Shown one piece after another: positions 32,878 through 45,200 of a DNA stretch of 64,000 nt. The stretch covers positions 124,001 through 188,000 of the forward strand of contig WOFQ01000033.1 of the NCBI GenBank assembly GCA_012184525.1, in the 5' to 3' direction. The notes beneath the pieces are model-generated. The model saw only the letters and a list, made by a program, of their open reading frames with translations, was not told the DNA's origin and ran no database searches. The position numbers and the translations under genes were made by a program. How positions within the stretch are numbered: position 1 is the stretch's first letter; each line of letters opens with the position of its first letter. The DNA is from Xenoacremonium recifei. Lineage: Eukaryota; Ascomycota; Sordariomycetes; Hypocreales; Nectriaceae.

Positions 32878-34080
32878 ATGTTCTCGACAAAGTCGGTCAA
32901 CTCGCTAAAGAGCCTGTTCGCCTCTTATCACGAACCACTCCCGTTATCAAAGCAGCAGTCACAGAAGCTCCTCAATGGACTCAAATCGTCCTTCCGAAAG
33001 CAGCTTGAACTCGAGCACGGCCGATCTCCCAACAGCCCCGAAGCTTCCTCGAAGTCCGAAACCGATATCTTGGACCATCATTCTGCAGCGAGCCGACATT
33101 TGAAGGACATCCTTTCCAATCCTTTGTTCAGCTACAAGAAAGATGCAAACCTGAGAGTGTCATCTACTATGTCCGTTCCGGGCCGTGATCCAATGGAGGT
33201 GTTTGACCATGCTGTGGCGAGGGGAATGATGACGACAAAGGCTGCTATCGGTTGCATGGTTGCTAAGCGGAAACAGCTGGAATCCCTCGCAACCCTCGAC
33301 ACTCTCACGGAAGCAGAGGCAAACGTTGCGCCTCGCGTGGTTCGATGGCTAAAGTCTTCGAGCGCAGGGAAAGAACTACAATTTCTAGATGATCAACTAT
33401 TCGTCCGCACTCTCACGCCATTCTTGGTCGACGAGGGAATAGAGGAGGTGGCCTGGAGCTGGCTTGCTCAGACTATCAACGGCCAAGACAACTCTCTCAC
33501 CAAAGAAGTCCGCCTGAAAAGAGCCTCTGAACTTTTATCAGGATTGGTTCGCGCCAAGTGTCAACCAAAGTACGGCAACCTAGACTCAGCCATCTCGACA
33601 ATGCTGCAGGCTCAGTCAATGTTCCGAGATAGCCCTCTTCTCTCGGACCTCTTGGTCTACTCCTGGAGACTCGTTTCTTGGTTCTCGACCGTCGAGTTCT
33701 ACAGCCGGACAGCGCCATCCGAGGAGCTCTTTGAGGCGCACCTTGCTACAGCTGACCGTCTTCCCCGACCATTCCTCATGGAACGCGCCCACCTTCATCT
33801 CTACCACCCAACTCATCCCGATTACGTCCCTGCGCTCCAGTTCTTCAAGAACACAGAGCGATTACGAAAACAAGTTCAAGTCATGTATTCCAAGAACCGC
33901 AAGCTCGGTCGGATGAGCGTGCTGCCTTGGCTCACATTCCTTGGTCAAGATACGGTCAACTCGCTCACACAATCCGGCCGAACCGAGGAGGCACAGAGTA
34001 TTACCCGGGTGCTACGGGATGAGATCGCCACCCCCTTCAACAACATGCTCGAGCCCAACCTCCAACCTGCAATGGGATGA
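32878..34080 (+). CDS. Conserved probable mitochondrial protein, unknown function
   Basis: A single-exon 400-aa protein. The ATG at 32878 is in a good context (CCCACCATG). The frame is open for another 74 codons upstream, but that part is His/Pro/Arg-rich and looks like leader. The N-terminus (MFSTKSVNSLKSLF) is Ser/Lys-rich without acidic residues and could be a mitochondrial presequence. The block SRHLKDILSNPLFSYKKD resembles text I associate with fungal mitochondrial helical-repeat (PPR/TPR-like) factors. The remainder is almost entirely helical, with conserved-looking pieces such as VARGMMTTKAAIGCM and WLTFLGQDTVNSL. No catalytic motif is visible. A role in mitochondrial gene expression is only a guess. 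Confidence 0.8.
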   Translation: MFSTKSVNSLKSLFASYHEPLPLSKQQSQKLLNGLKSSFRKQLELEHGRSPNSPEASSKSETDILDHHSAASRHLKDILSNPLFSYKKDANLRVSSTMSVPGRDPMEVFDHAVARGMMTTKAAIGCMVAKRKQLESLATLDTLTEAEANVAPRVVRWLKSSSAGKELQFLDDQLFVRTLTPFLVDEGIEEVAWSWLAQTINGQDNSLTKEVRLKRASELLSGLVRAKCQPKYGNLDSAISTMLQAQSMFRDSPLLSDLLVYSWRLVSWFSTVEFYSRTAPSEELFEAHLATADRLPRPFLMERAHLHLYHPTHPDYVPALQFFKNTERLRKQVQVMYSKNRKLGRMSVLPWLTFLGQDTVNSLTQSGRTEEAQSITRVLRDEIATPFNNMLEPNLQPAMG

Positions 34081-34630
34081 ACGGACCCGCCATATTACAG
34101 ATGGACCATTGAAACTCACAAAGATGAGATATACTTATCACCACGCTGTGCTCACAGCAATGCATCCTGATGCGGCTGGGCGGAAAAGCTATTCGAAAAG
34201 ACTGGCAACTCCTTTCTAGTGCCAAGAGCAACTTGATACACCCAGAATGATCCAACTTGAGCCTCCACAGAGGGAGATGTTGATGCTGGAAAGGTTGATA
34301 CGCATTATCGGGCGGTGAGATTGCGCGCAGAAGAAGAAGAAGAACAGAAGATACCCCAGATACTAGTTGTACGATAAATGACACCATTCATCTCATTGGC
34401 GCACCTCAATGGAGAGGATAACATATTTAAATACAAGGACATCAATTCAACAGAAGATTCTGCAAGATCGTAATTATCATAACCACACGTAGCGATCTAC
34501 GAGCAAATCACGCCGTTATTTGCAAAGAAACGCGAACATCTCTATGTGTATGTCAATCAGTCGTAACCATAAATACTCCTCCTACAATCTCACCTTGCTT
34601 TTATGTGGTATCTACATGTCATCACAGCCC
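34081..34630. other. Convergent 3' region
   Basis: 550 bp between the tail-to-tail genes (mitochondrial-type protein + and Ofd1 -). AT-rich at 34420-34620. No gene. Confidence 0.5.
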
Positions 34631-36626
34631 TTAATCAGACTCGCTCTCAGCGTCATCCGAGAAGCCCTCAAACTCCTCCTCCGACTCGCCCGCCGCACCT
34701 TCGCCGGCATCATCATCATCATCATCGCCATCTTCATCATCCTGCTCCTCCACCTCGAACACGCCCGAGATGTCCCATCGGTCGCCCTTGGCATGCTCGC
34801 TGATGTACTTGACGAACTTGAGCGCGCCGCTGTCGCGTAGCACAATGGACATCTTGTTCCAGGCTGCGGCTTGGAAGAAGAGGATGTTGTCGTCGCCGCC
34901 GCTGGACCTGTAGATGGCGGCGTCGTCATCGGCATCTTCGTCGTCGTCGCCTGCCATGTACACTTCGTGGCCGCCGACTTCTACGACCTCCTTGGCAGCG
35001 GGCTCCTCCGCGATGGCTTTGCCCTTGCCCTTGCCGTTCGTCTTTGCAGGCTTGGCCTGGGCCTCAGCTTCGGCATCTTCCTCGTCCTCGTCGCCCCAGC
35101 CCGTAGTCGGTGTGAACCCAAGATTCACCTCCAGACGGGCCTTGCCGTCGTGGCCGGTGGCGAGGGTGTAATCCATGCCGCGACGGAAGCGCCGAGCAAG
35201 AAGGTCGTAGCTCTCGATAGTACACTTGGTAGACATCTGAAGCCATTGACGGAATTGCCGGCTGGGGAGGAAGACGTCGAGCAGCTCGGTGATGGGCGAT
35301 TCCTCTTGAGAGGTGCGCAGCTGGTCTGGACCGCTGGGCTGCTGGTAGAGGTACCGGTGCTTGTGAGGAGGTTTTGAAACCCGCCAGGCGGACGACTTCT
35401 CTACTGTAGCAGTATCTACAGGAGCAGGCTTCTTCTCCTCTGCCTCGACGTATTCTCGCAGTCGCTTAGCAAACTTCTTGGACAGAATGTCTGACAAAGT
35501 GATGCTTGAGTTCTCCTCGAAGTGATCCGAGACCTGTTCCAAGGTATCGGGAGTCAGGTACGTAGGAGACATGTACTTGAGCAGGAACTCGAGATCTGCC
35601 TCCTCAAACTCGTCCACGCTGGCTTGCGCTTTGCTCACAGGTACGGGCTGAGCCTGGGGCATGTCGTACTGAGCAGGGTTACCTTGAAGCTGCATAAGAC
35701 CGCTATTTTTGGCGTTTCGCTCTTCTTCGCCCTCAATATAGCCATCCTCGCCGACCTGCGGGATATGAAACCAGCCGCTGATGGCCATGCGTACGCGACC
35801 GCCGTCCTTCTCCAGCTGCTCCTTGGTCTTGGCATGGTACACCTCCTCGACGTCGTGGAAGCTCTCGCCGGGCTGCACGGCGAAGAAGCTCAGCTGGTTC
35901 CACGCGGGCGGAATGACCTTGACGACGTCTGGAAGCGGCGTCTTGGCTGTCTCTCCGTCCTTGTCCTTCAGCTCTTGTATAGGGAACAATCGCAGCGCGC
36001 CGCCCCATTCGGGCTTCCACGGCGTGTCCGGATCGACGAGGTAGAGAATGTAGCTCACGCGGCGGCTGCCAATGACGTCGTCGTGGCAGAGCAAGTAGCA
36101 GCCAGGAGTGTAGATGTTGATGGCCATGTCGGTCTTGCGCCCGCTGAGGGGACCGCACTTGGTGATGTGGGAGACATAGTGTCGGAAGCTCTCAGAGTAG
36201 ACGGCGTCTCGCAGCTTCAGCAGTGAGGGCAGCTTAGAGAGCGATTCGTCGTCGAGGCCGTCGAGGTTGGCCAGGTCGCCGGACTGGTGGATCTTGTAGA
36301 TGTCGGTCTCCTTGGGGGTGAAGGAGACGTTGGCGTTGATCTCGTCGCGGACCGATCGCAATAGCGAGTCGTCGATGAGGCCGTTGATGACGGCGTGCTT
36401 GTAGGGCTCGGACTCGGCGTACTGATCGGTGTAGGCGTCCAGTTGCGCCTGGTCGAACAATCCGGCGCGGAATCGCTGTTTGGCCTCGTCGGCGGTCAAG
36501 GCTGGACGAGGAAGATGCTGTAAGTGGGAGTTTGGAGGAAGAGGCATTGGGAGGGCACTTACAAGCCTTGGACCGCTTCTTGATGGCCGACTTGGCCTCG
36601 GCGCTGCTCTCTGCCTTTCTCTTCAT
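34631..36626 (-). CDS. ofd1: Prolyl hydroxylase Ofd1/Tpa1 (2-oxoglutarate/Fe(II) dioxygenase)
   Basis: Two exons (36626..36563, 36501..34631) encode 644 aa. The intron has a GTAAGT donor and a GTCCAG acceptor; it joins a basic N-terminus (KKRSKA) to SLTADEAKQRF. The N-terminal dioxygenase domain has the iron ligands in the CHDD motif (about H161, D163) and SFHDVEEV (about H237), and the 2-oxoglutarate Arg in GRVRMAISGW, by analogy with Tpa1. The C-terminal Ofd1 domain (about 310-600) is the part linked to Sre1 degradation in fission yeast. Tpa1 hydroxylates a proline of ribosomal protein Rps23, which affects translation termination. Acidic stretches occur at about 490-545 and at the end (Asp/Glu run from a CAT/ATC-rich microsatellite). 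It links oxygen to translation and possibly sterol regulation. Confidence 0.95.
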
Positions 36627-37356
36627 GTTGCAATGCCAATTGAAGCGACTAGGGCACTGGAGAACGAGAATTAGCAGGCCGTGGGAAGGACGGGAAAGAA
36701 AAACGGAAATGTGCGAGGCGCGCGGAAGCGAAAATGGGCTGACGTCGCTGGAAATCTACAAAATTTCTATGGGGAAGCTCCGAAGTCGACCGACCGATCC
36801 CTAGAATGGCGGATGGACCCTTGTACTTTATACCAGGATTTCATCTGCCCATTCTTCTGTAATCGCCCACAACCCTCCTCAGTTTTGCAGAAAAAGACCC
36901 TCTTGTACAACTCTCCTTTTCCTTGCAGGTCTGAATCTTGCGATTGGGTACTTTAACAAAATGTTATGGGCTGCATGAACGTCAGGGGCTTGCATTAGGA
37001 GCTGAAGACCGCATGCAGTGCTGGAAGCGCTGAGCTCATGCGCCATTCATGGATGCATCTTAACCGCCGACCTCAATGTTGGCTCGCTGATCTCCGTATG
37101 CAAAAAGAGGAAGATATCATCTCGAGTCTCACAATGAGACACCACTATCAGTTAATTACTAGCTATTATCAGCCAGCTCTCCCATCTCGAGTGGAACCTC
37201 GTAGATATCATGATTCGATGCATCATATGAGCGAACGAACACAAGCCGGTTCCTTCCAGATAGGCCAAGTTCTCATATCTTCGTCAATTCATAAGTCAAC
37301 TCCGCTCCCCATCTATGATACGCCTACTCCAAGCAATTTTCTTCATCATAACACGT
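36627..37356. other. Intergenic region, no gene
   Basis: Ofd1 promoter and 3' region of the epimerase, both minus strand. Short frames only. Confidence 0.5.
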
Positions 37357-38318
37357 CTAAATCCGCGCCTTGCGATCATCCACCGACTTCCGCAGCAAAG
37401 AAATGACTTCAGCCGGGTCCTTCGCACCAAATACAGCACTGCCCGCCACAATCACGTTTGCTCCAGCGTCGGCGGCCTGGTCGATAGTGCTGGGTCCGAG
37501 ACCACCGTCCACCTCGATGTTCATCTCGGGATATTTCTCGCGCAAAGCCTGGACCTTGGGCAGCTCGGAGGCCATGAACTTCTGTCCGCCGAAACCGGGG
37601 TAGACCGTCATGACGAGAACCATCTAAATCACCCCGCTGTCAGTGATTCTATTCTCAGTACTTCAGGGTATTGGCGGAGGGGCGGAGGGGCACCTACGTC
37701 GGGGCGCTCCTTGGGTTCGGGGTTCTCGAGGATTTCCCAAAGCACATCCACCGGGGTATCGGGCTTGATTGCGATTCCCGCAAGGAGGCCGTTATCGTGA
37801 ATGTATCGGATCAAAGCCTTGGGGTTTGTCTTCTCGTCGGTCGTCTGCTCGGGGCTCTCGGCAGCGCTGGAAAAGGCAGCTTCGTAGTGAAAGCAATAGA
37901 GATCGCAGCCGGCCTTCTTGAACTCCTTAACCCATTTCTTGGGCTGTGGTCCAATTGTTAACCCTCGTTCCCTTCCATAACTGCTCCATTCCGTGCTCCT
38001 GGGCATACCTCAGCGATCATCATGTGACAGTCGAAGGTTCCGCGACCGCCGCCCTCCTTGGGAGGTTCGACATGGCCTCGGATCTTGGCGACGACCGGTG
38101 CGCCGAAGGTAATGTTGGGAACAAAGTGGCCGTCCCTGTCCCCATAACACGTCAACGCCTGTCTCCTCTGTGCTCTTGAGGTAGAGGGACAAAGGAGCTT
38201 ACATGATGTCGACATGGAGCCAGTCGGCGCCCTGCTCCATGGTGCGGGCGCAGTCATGGCCGAAGTTTGCAAAGTCGGCCGAGAGGATGGAGGGAGCAAT
38301 AATAGTGTTAGGAGCCAT
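37357..38318 (-). CDS. RPE1: Ribulose-phosphate 3-epimerase
   Basis: Four exons (38318..38203, 38135..38009, 37943..37698, 37623..37357) encode 251 aa, the usual length plus a small fungal insert (AAESPEQTTDEKTNPK). It interconverts ribulose 5-phosphate and xylulose 5-phosphate in the pentose phosphate pathway. The TIM barrel signatures are all present: IAPSILSADF, LHVDIMDGHFVPN (metal-binding His and Asp), DCHMMIAEP, GIAIKPDTP, MTVYPGFGGQKF and the phosphate-binding EVDGGLG with GANVIVAGSAVF. The first intron lies inside the codon before DGHFVPN; the introns use GTAAGC, GTATGC and GTAGGT donors. Confidence 0.97.
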
Positions 38319-39220
38319 GACTAGTAGCCAATTCTAGGTATAGCGACTGTAGGCTGTCAGGTAAATGAACGAGGAAGAGAAGCTGGTGATGGGAGAGAAA
38401 GCTGGTGACCTCCAACGCTGGGAACTGGAGATGATATGGTGGGGTCGGTGACGTTGGAATTGGCGGGGTTTTCTCTCAGCCCACTCACTGTTCGGATAAC
38501 GAGCGAGAAGCTCCAACTGCTTCTTCGGCGGGGCAGGAGATCGGGGATTTTGACGGTAAGGCTCCATTCGGGAAGACAGTTGACTTCTGGGGAATCTCAT
38601 TGGGCTATTTCGCTTTGAATCAACAGGCTGACCGTTGAAATTATGACCTCTTTGGGTGCTAGAGCCAAGGCTGTGGGAGGGTTGAGCTACTGTGTACATG
38701 GGGTAGGCAGGATCCCTGGAGCTCCTCGTAACTAAAGGATACTTATATGTATTCTCTTTAGAACTTCAATTGCCAGTGCAATCAGTTGCGATAGAATATC
38801 TCGGAGTGGCAGAAAGACTGGTATAGATGTCCGGCATTTCACATGTCTGCCAGAGCTCAACGTCATGGCGTGGGTTTGGAGCGCACCCATGCAAACCAAC
38901 CGCTGGAACCGTTCCTGCAGCTAGAGCTCGCGCCACGTGCATTTCCAAGATTGCGATGATGTTGCGGCAAGGCTCATCACATGTGATTGCAGATGGCATT
39001 ATCACAGCGGAACAGGTACGTATGCCCCAAATCAGAAGAATAAATAAGTGCCTCGCAGCGCCCCTGTATAGAATTCAATTACCAACGAGCCATTCTCAGC
39101 CATCGTGTACAGTCTCCATTACAAATATGCATACAAAGTCTCGTCCAAAATCCGGTCGCAATCCGAGAGAGCCCGTGTACTTCCCGCCGTTCCGTCGTTC
39201 AAGGCGCAAAGAAACCCCCT
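38319..39220. other. Intergenic region, no gene
   Basis: Epimerase promoter and 3' region of the CFEM gene, both minus strand. Three frames of 80-130 codons overlap here on opposite strands; none has protein-like composition that I trust. Confidence 0.5.
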
Positions 39221-39905
39221 CTAGATAGCCAGCATCACCGCCATCGCAGCACCGAGCATGGCCGCGCTCGTGCCAGCCGCTCCTCCAGAAGAAGCCGTGG
39301 TGCTGGCCGACGCCGCCGCAGTACCCGAGCCCGTCGCAGAAGCCGAGCCGCTGGTAGTCGAAGCGCCCGAAGCAGCGGATTCCGTCGAAGATCCCGAGGC
39401 CGCCGCCGAAGCAGCGGAAGAAGAAGAGCCCGAGCCTGAAGAGGCGGAACCCGTGGCGGTCTCCGCGGCAGCCGATGACGCTCCGCTGCTGCAGACCACC
39501 GTGTCCGGCACCGTCACGCCGGCGGACGAGCAGATCTCCTGGGCGTACTTGACGGCGGCGGCCTGGTCGGAGGCGTCGCACGAGGCCGTCAGGCAGCAGG
39601 CGATGCCGGAGAGGAACGAGCTGTTGCTGCAGATGCACTTGACGTCGAGCTGCTGGCAAGACGCGATGCCCGAGCCGGTCGTGTACTTTTCGACGCACGA
39701 GTTCTAGCGAGCACAAAGAGTCAGCGGCGCGGGGACCTCAAAGAACAAAACACCACCGGGGCGTAGCGCAATTTCCCCATCACGAGGATGTTGCGCCGTC
39801 CTTCCCGGGAAAAGGAGCGTGGCTTACAGCGCAGCTGGGCAGCTTGCTGGTCTGCGCGGCGACGAGGCCGGCAACGAGGGCGAGAGAGGCGATGGCGGAC
39901 TTCAT
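39221..39905 (-). CDS. CFEM-domain, GPI-anchored cell-surface protein
   Basis: Two exons (39905..39828, 39703..39221) encode 186 aa. The signal peptide (MKSAIASLALVAGLVAA) is followed directly by the CFEM domain (about residues 19-90). Cys are in the order PSC, NSC, ASC, VKC-IC, ACC, SC, EIC, with the Asp of QQLDVKC where CFEM proteins place the axial haem ligand. That is nine Cys, one more than the canonical eight, because of an adjacent pair (ACC). From about 100 to 165 the chain is a Ser/Ala/Gly-rich O-glycosylated-type stalk. The C-terminus (SAAMLGAAMAVMLAI) is a GPI-attachment signal. CFEM proteins act in haem uptake, wall structure or host interaction; which applies is not visible. The intron donor is GTAAGC and the acceptor GCTAG. 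Confidence 0.9.
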
Positions 39906-40965
39906 CGTGAGTGCAGAGGATGTTTTGGTTGAAAGGACAAAGGATTGCAAACTCCGCCGTGTCTGCTCCGGAGCTCTGTCTGGAGGAGGGAAGGATGTCT
40001 GGCCGGTTAATAAGGCAATGTTAATCAATGCGCGGCGTGGGCACCCCGGAAACTATCACCACGCCATGGCTTGCCCACGAGCCAATCGCCACGGTGCCTG
40101 GATTCCAGACCCGTCTGGCCTAGCGGCCACTGACGATCCGGTCCCAGTTGCTAAAAAGGATGCTTATTCGGCTTCGGCATGAATAGCGAACCCGGCAGAA
40201 GCCATTGGGTCGCGAGCATGGGTGCTTGTCAACGTGTGCAACACGGTGAGCTTGTGTATCCCAGTAATTGGCTTTCTGTGTCGCCCTCCTGCAGTCGGAT
40301 TCGGGTCTCAATAGAAGCTCTGCCGATGGTGTTTGCATGCCAAGAGATCGGGCCGTCCTCGTACTCGGATTCCCCCTCGCCATGTCACCCACCACTATTT
40401 AGGCCTGTACCACCACACCCTACAGTGGGCAGTCCGGCCTGCCAATCCTACCAATCCTACGACATCTCTTCAACGAGATTCTGTTCCCTGCAACGTCTCC
40501 CCTCCATCATGTGATCCAGCCTCTCCAAAACTCATGATATTACGTGTTCGCGCCGACTTCCATCAATAGGACACTAATGGCGGTGAATAGACGCCTCACC
40601 AGACGCCTCCACGGGGCCGTTGGAACGCCGAGGCTGAGACTTGTCATCAGTCTCATTTGACAACCTACAGATCACTTCCCCCTGAATGACTGCCAATAGC
40701 TCAACTGTATTCTTGTGTGTATTCACTAGAGGTATCTGACAGGTCTGTATTGCCCTGCCTGAGCTTTCCCTCCGGCACTCCGTCATCTTGCCGGCTCTGT
40801 CTCCTATTCGCTGCAAATTGGATGCTCAGCCTGCCAAGCATCTGCATTTACAGGAGTCCCAGCTCTTCAATCTATTCATTTAATCATTGTACTAGTAGAG
40901 CAACTTGCAAGCATATGGGCTTGCTCCATTCGTAAAAAGGGGGGGTTCCAAGCGTCACGGGGCTT
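39906..40965. other. Intergenic region, no gene
   Basis: Promoter of the CFEM gene and 3' region of the methylesterase gene, both minus strand. Nothing further recognised. Confidence 0.5.
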
Positions 40966-42279
40966 TTACACCTTCTTCCCCTGCCTCAGAAGATCAGATA
41001 CCTTTGGTGGAAGTACCAGGGCACTACGATCATTGCGCCGGTAGAAATCAACAAGCGATATCGCTGTCTTCTCTGGCAAATCTTCGTGAATAAAGTGGCC
41101 CGCCTCTGGAAATACTTGCAAGGCGTATTTTCCTACCCGCATCCCGCATTAGCGACGATCCTCAAGTGCACTATATCAGGCTGGCGTATATACCTTGCAT
41201 TTGACCAATAGTCAACTCAGTATCCAATCTGTCCGTGCCCGCCAGCAGAAGTAGCTTACCACCCCTGGCTGTAAGGAACTTCTTGCTCAACCCCACGTAC
41301 CAATCCTCCCAAAATGGTTGAGTAGCCCCAAGGTTGGTCCGCCATCTCCATGGCCGGCTTGGATCTTCATTTTCGTTGAAGACCAAAAGGGCAGGGACGG
41401 ATGTCCGAGCAGAGATGGAGTTCCGTATCGTTCGAGACCGAACATGCCACTCGATCCCTGACTGCAACGTTGCGAATCCCGAGGGTCGCGTTGACAAATA
41501 AGTATGCATGCTCTGCAGGGCATCAATTGCTGAGCCCTCAACCACATCGAGAACGACATATCCCAAAAGGGAGTTGCCAAGCTTTCCTGTCTTTGCAAGA
41601 TCGGTGACTACTGCACCCCCTAATGAGTGACCGACGAGAACGATGGGAGGTAACTCATGCCAATGCATCTGCACTTTGGTTAGTTGAATAACGGCGAAGA
41701 GATCTGCGGACAGGGTGTCTAGTCGGAGATCCAAGTGAGAGGCATCAGGGGCAACTGTCGACCCGTGGCCTCTACAGTCAAGGGCAAGAATGCCAGCTGA
41801 GGGCAATCGTTTTCGAATTTCCGATCCGACAACTGCAAATGACAGCCCCGATGAGCCTGCGCCATGATGCGTTACAAAGAGCGGTCCATTTCCCACGAGA
41901 GAGCTCAAATAGGCATGATAGGTCACGTCTTCGTCTGTTTCAGACTTTAGGAACAGCTCTCTTTCAAAGTAGGTTGTCCAGGGAATCTGCTCCAACGACC
42001 TGCCACGAGCAACTCTGCACGGTGTTAGCTGAGCTCCTTGATCTGGTCCAATTGCAGGGAAGCCTACCCTTGCGGTCGAGCAAATAGTTTCTGGTTCGGC
42101 GACGGAATCACCGTGCCAGTCGACGACACCGACGAGGCTGACGAGGCTGACGACGAATCATCGTCCACCGGGTCCGGCAACTCAGGCACCTGATCCTCCT
42201 GCTCCTCGTCCAGCTCGTTGAACACGTCATTCGGGATGCCCAGCTTGGCCCGCGCCCAGGCCCGTTGCAGGTCGCTCAT
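40966..42279 (-). CDS. PPE1: Protein phosphatase methylesterase 1
   Basis: Three exons (42279..42068, 42014..41194, 41132..40966) encode 399 aa. Intron donors are GTAGGC and GTATAT. The enzyme removes the C-terminal methyl ester from the PP2A catalytic subunit. It is an alpha/beta hydrolase. After an acidic, Ser-rich N-terminus, VTHHGAGSSGLSF forms the oxyanion region and GHSLGG holds the nucleophile (about S201). LDVVEGSA follows, and FPEAGHFIHEDLP holds the catalytic His. The final exon is short but adds the catalytic His, so an unspliced reading ending at 41171 would be inactive. The C-terminal RQGKKV tail is typical of the family. Confidence 0.96.
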
Positions 42280-45200
42280 GGTGTATCATCAGCGAGCAGC
42301 CGGGGCGGGATGTGGTGGCGGCGTCGGCGGCGTTCGGTGGCGGGCTGCTGAGGGCTGAGGAGGGGTCAGGCGTCGGGTTGGAGGGGCAAAAGCCGGAATC
42401 CGGAGGCGGCTCGGGGCCGACTATGCGCTGCCCCTGTGGGAAATCCGGGCCGGGAGACGTGCTCGCGGGGCCATAAACCTGCTGCGAGGCTGTTCGCGCG
42501 CCGTCTGCGATGCGCTTGAGCGTCTCTGGTGGTGTTGCGGCTGCGAATTGTCAGGCGACGGACAGCTGCTGTTGGCCCTTGGGTCATGAATGGGTCCAGG
42601 GTCACAGTATGGGCACCGAGGGAGGATGACATCACACTGTGCGCCACTGTCGCAGAAGTTGGCGTCCTACAGTGCGCCAGTGCTGGCATGCGATGCCCAA
42701 TTCCAACAAGACCTTTTTGATATTCCAGAACTCGCTTGGGACCGAATTTGGCATGATTGGAGTCATTGCGATCGAAAAGCCCCTCAAGGTGATGCCCCGT
42801 GCTGGCTATGTTTAGCCAGGGCATCCGCCTCTTCAGAATGGGCTATGCGCTGGTGGGATCTCCAGATAGCGGCCTCAGCGCACTCCCCAGCATCCGGTGA
42901 TTCACAGGACCAGATTTGGACATAGGAGCGCGTCCGCGTAATGTCCGTTCTTGTAGGGGCATGTTTCTATTTTGACGTCGATTAAACGAATGCAGATAAA
43001 TGGGCTTCTACTCACGCATTGTCAGATGGCTCTCCCAGTCACTAAAAGGGTTTGGAGAGGTAGTACAACGATAAACTTAACTATCCCTCAGACATCTTCG
43101 AACATTAAAAATAAATTTTGTGGCGGCCTAGATATCTTATATTTAGCATATAATTGATCGAGTTGTGTCTGGTAGTCTTCTTATGTTTGATCATGTTCGA
43201 ACGTTTCTGCTGGACTTACACCGTAGATAGCGAGGTTGAGTGCGTCATCGCTCAGTGCTAGAGAGTGTAACACCGCTAAGTCCCAAGTACCTAATTAAGT
43301 ACCCGGGCGAGGCTGAAACAATAGGTAAAAAAAGCATCGTGTGCAGCCACAAAACATACAAAGTCTCTGGACGTCTTTGATTCTTCCAGACCAAGAAAAC
43401 ATCGAGGAGCTCTAGGACGAAAGCCAGAGAACCGTATTCAGGCTATGTACACCGTGGTCAATTTTCTCGCCCCAGATCCCTACCCTACAGTATTTGGCAG
43501 GGGTTTGTCCCGCCTATAATGTTCATCCCAGCCCACTATCACCGGAGAGCACACCCCGCCCCTATAGCGGTTGGATTTGCGATCCTTGGTAATTAATCAC
43601 ACATCATCTGCATTTCTGAGTGCCTTCTGGTCAAGAAAGGATTATCTGGTCTACGTCTCTGGAGACTGCTTCTACTGATATCGACATAGGCACTGGGAGA
43701 ATTCAAGATCGATATTCGTTCGTCATGGAAAGCAAAGGTCGCGCAAAACGGCGGGTTTACCATACCCCTCTCACAAAACGCCCCTGCAAGCTAGGGAAAA
43801 CTTGAGGTTCAAAGAACCCTGTAGATTAGTACATGGACGCAGGGAACATGTGAGGCCAAACAAGTCACAGCAATGTTGGGGAGAATGTGCCTCAGTTGGG
43901 GTAAATCACAATGGCGGCTCGAAGGTACCATGACCACTCTGAATTCTCATGGCCAGCTGACCACGGAACGGCGTGCCGTGATCTGAAGCATCTCGATGAG
44001 GTGCTGCCTTGACTTGAGCTCGGACATAAAGATCGATCGTAAGGTACGATTGCCGAGATGTTCAGCTGCTCAAGCATCAGACGAAGTACGCGTTGACAAA
44101 ATTTACATGTGACAGGTAATAAATGACAATTCGAAGTCTGCCCCTGACACCCAATCAGAGCGCTTGTCACCCGACTGTCAAAAACTTAACCCAACTACCT
44201 ACCTTGGTGCCCAGAGTAGCAGAATCCTAGCCGCATGTAAGTAGAGCCATCGGGAATCCTCAACCTCTTTTCCTTACCGCCATCAGTAGTTGGGGAAAAA
44301 AAAAGACGCAGTCGAAAGATCAGATGAGATTCTCGTGACGCGGTCGACAGATTTTCCACTCCTCGAAATTCATCAGCAGGATATGGTGCAACTGATTTCT
44401 TTGTCAGTGTTTGAATAGCCCGTATCCTTATCACAGCTGGTGACATCTGATCTCCGAAGTCGATACTGAGTCCATGACAAAATGCCACAGGTAGTCTTTG
44501 AGCAAAGGAACATCTAGACCGAGTCAGATTCAAAACTCGGCAGGGATCACTTGTCGAGAAGATGTCTCGACTATTAAATTCTGGTGGTTTGGGCTGATTC
44601 TCGAGCAGGGTGAGAGAATCAGAATGGGGCCCGAGCAACCAGCCATGAGAGAACACGATGAGCTGGTCTGCTGACTCTCTGTGCCACTTGCATGCATGAA
44701 ATCAGATCCTTGGATCAAGTGCCGGAAGGTGTGGAAAGCTTGGCCTGCTTATCAATCCACATAGGGGCCGCATACCATTTGCAACAGGTTTCGAGAGGTA
44801 TGAGGGGGTTCAAGATAAGGAGCTTCCCTCAACCCCGCCGAGAGACCGAACTCATTCCTTGCGTTCGGCGGCAGCAAGTATCCCTACGGCGAGCCGAGTC
44901 TGTCGGCGTCTGTCCGGTTGACCTCTCCGGACGGACGCTTGCCTCAACGAGCAAGGCGGGAATTGAGGAGGGGGAGCTGTAAAGGACCGTCGAGACACCG
45001 TTGGACCAAGACATGCATATTCCGGCCACCTTGTCCACGAATCACGGCGCAATTCAACAAAGGACCTAGCAATATGTTGGGTGATGGGAAGGGCTAACGG
45101 CTGACAGGGGGCATCGTAAGCCCCATTCGCAGTTCTCACCGTTACGAGCGTCGAGAGCGTGTTTCTTCGGTACTAGCAGTCGTGGCAGACCGGAACGTGG

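Noticed and set aside
44195..44656. 153-codon minus-strand frame in the gene-free interval
   Set aside because: The longest frame there, but composition and lack of any known motif fit chance.
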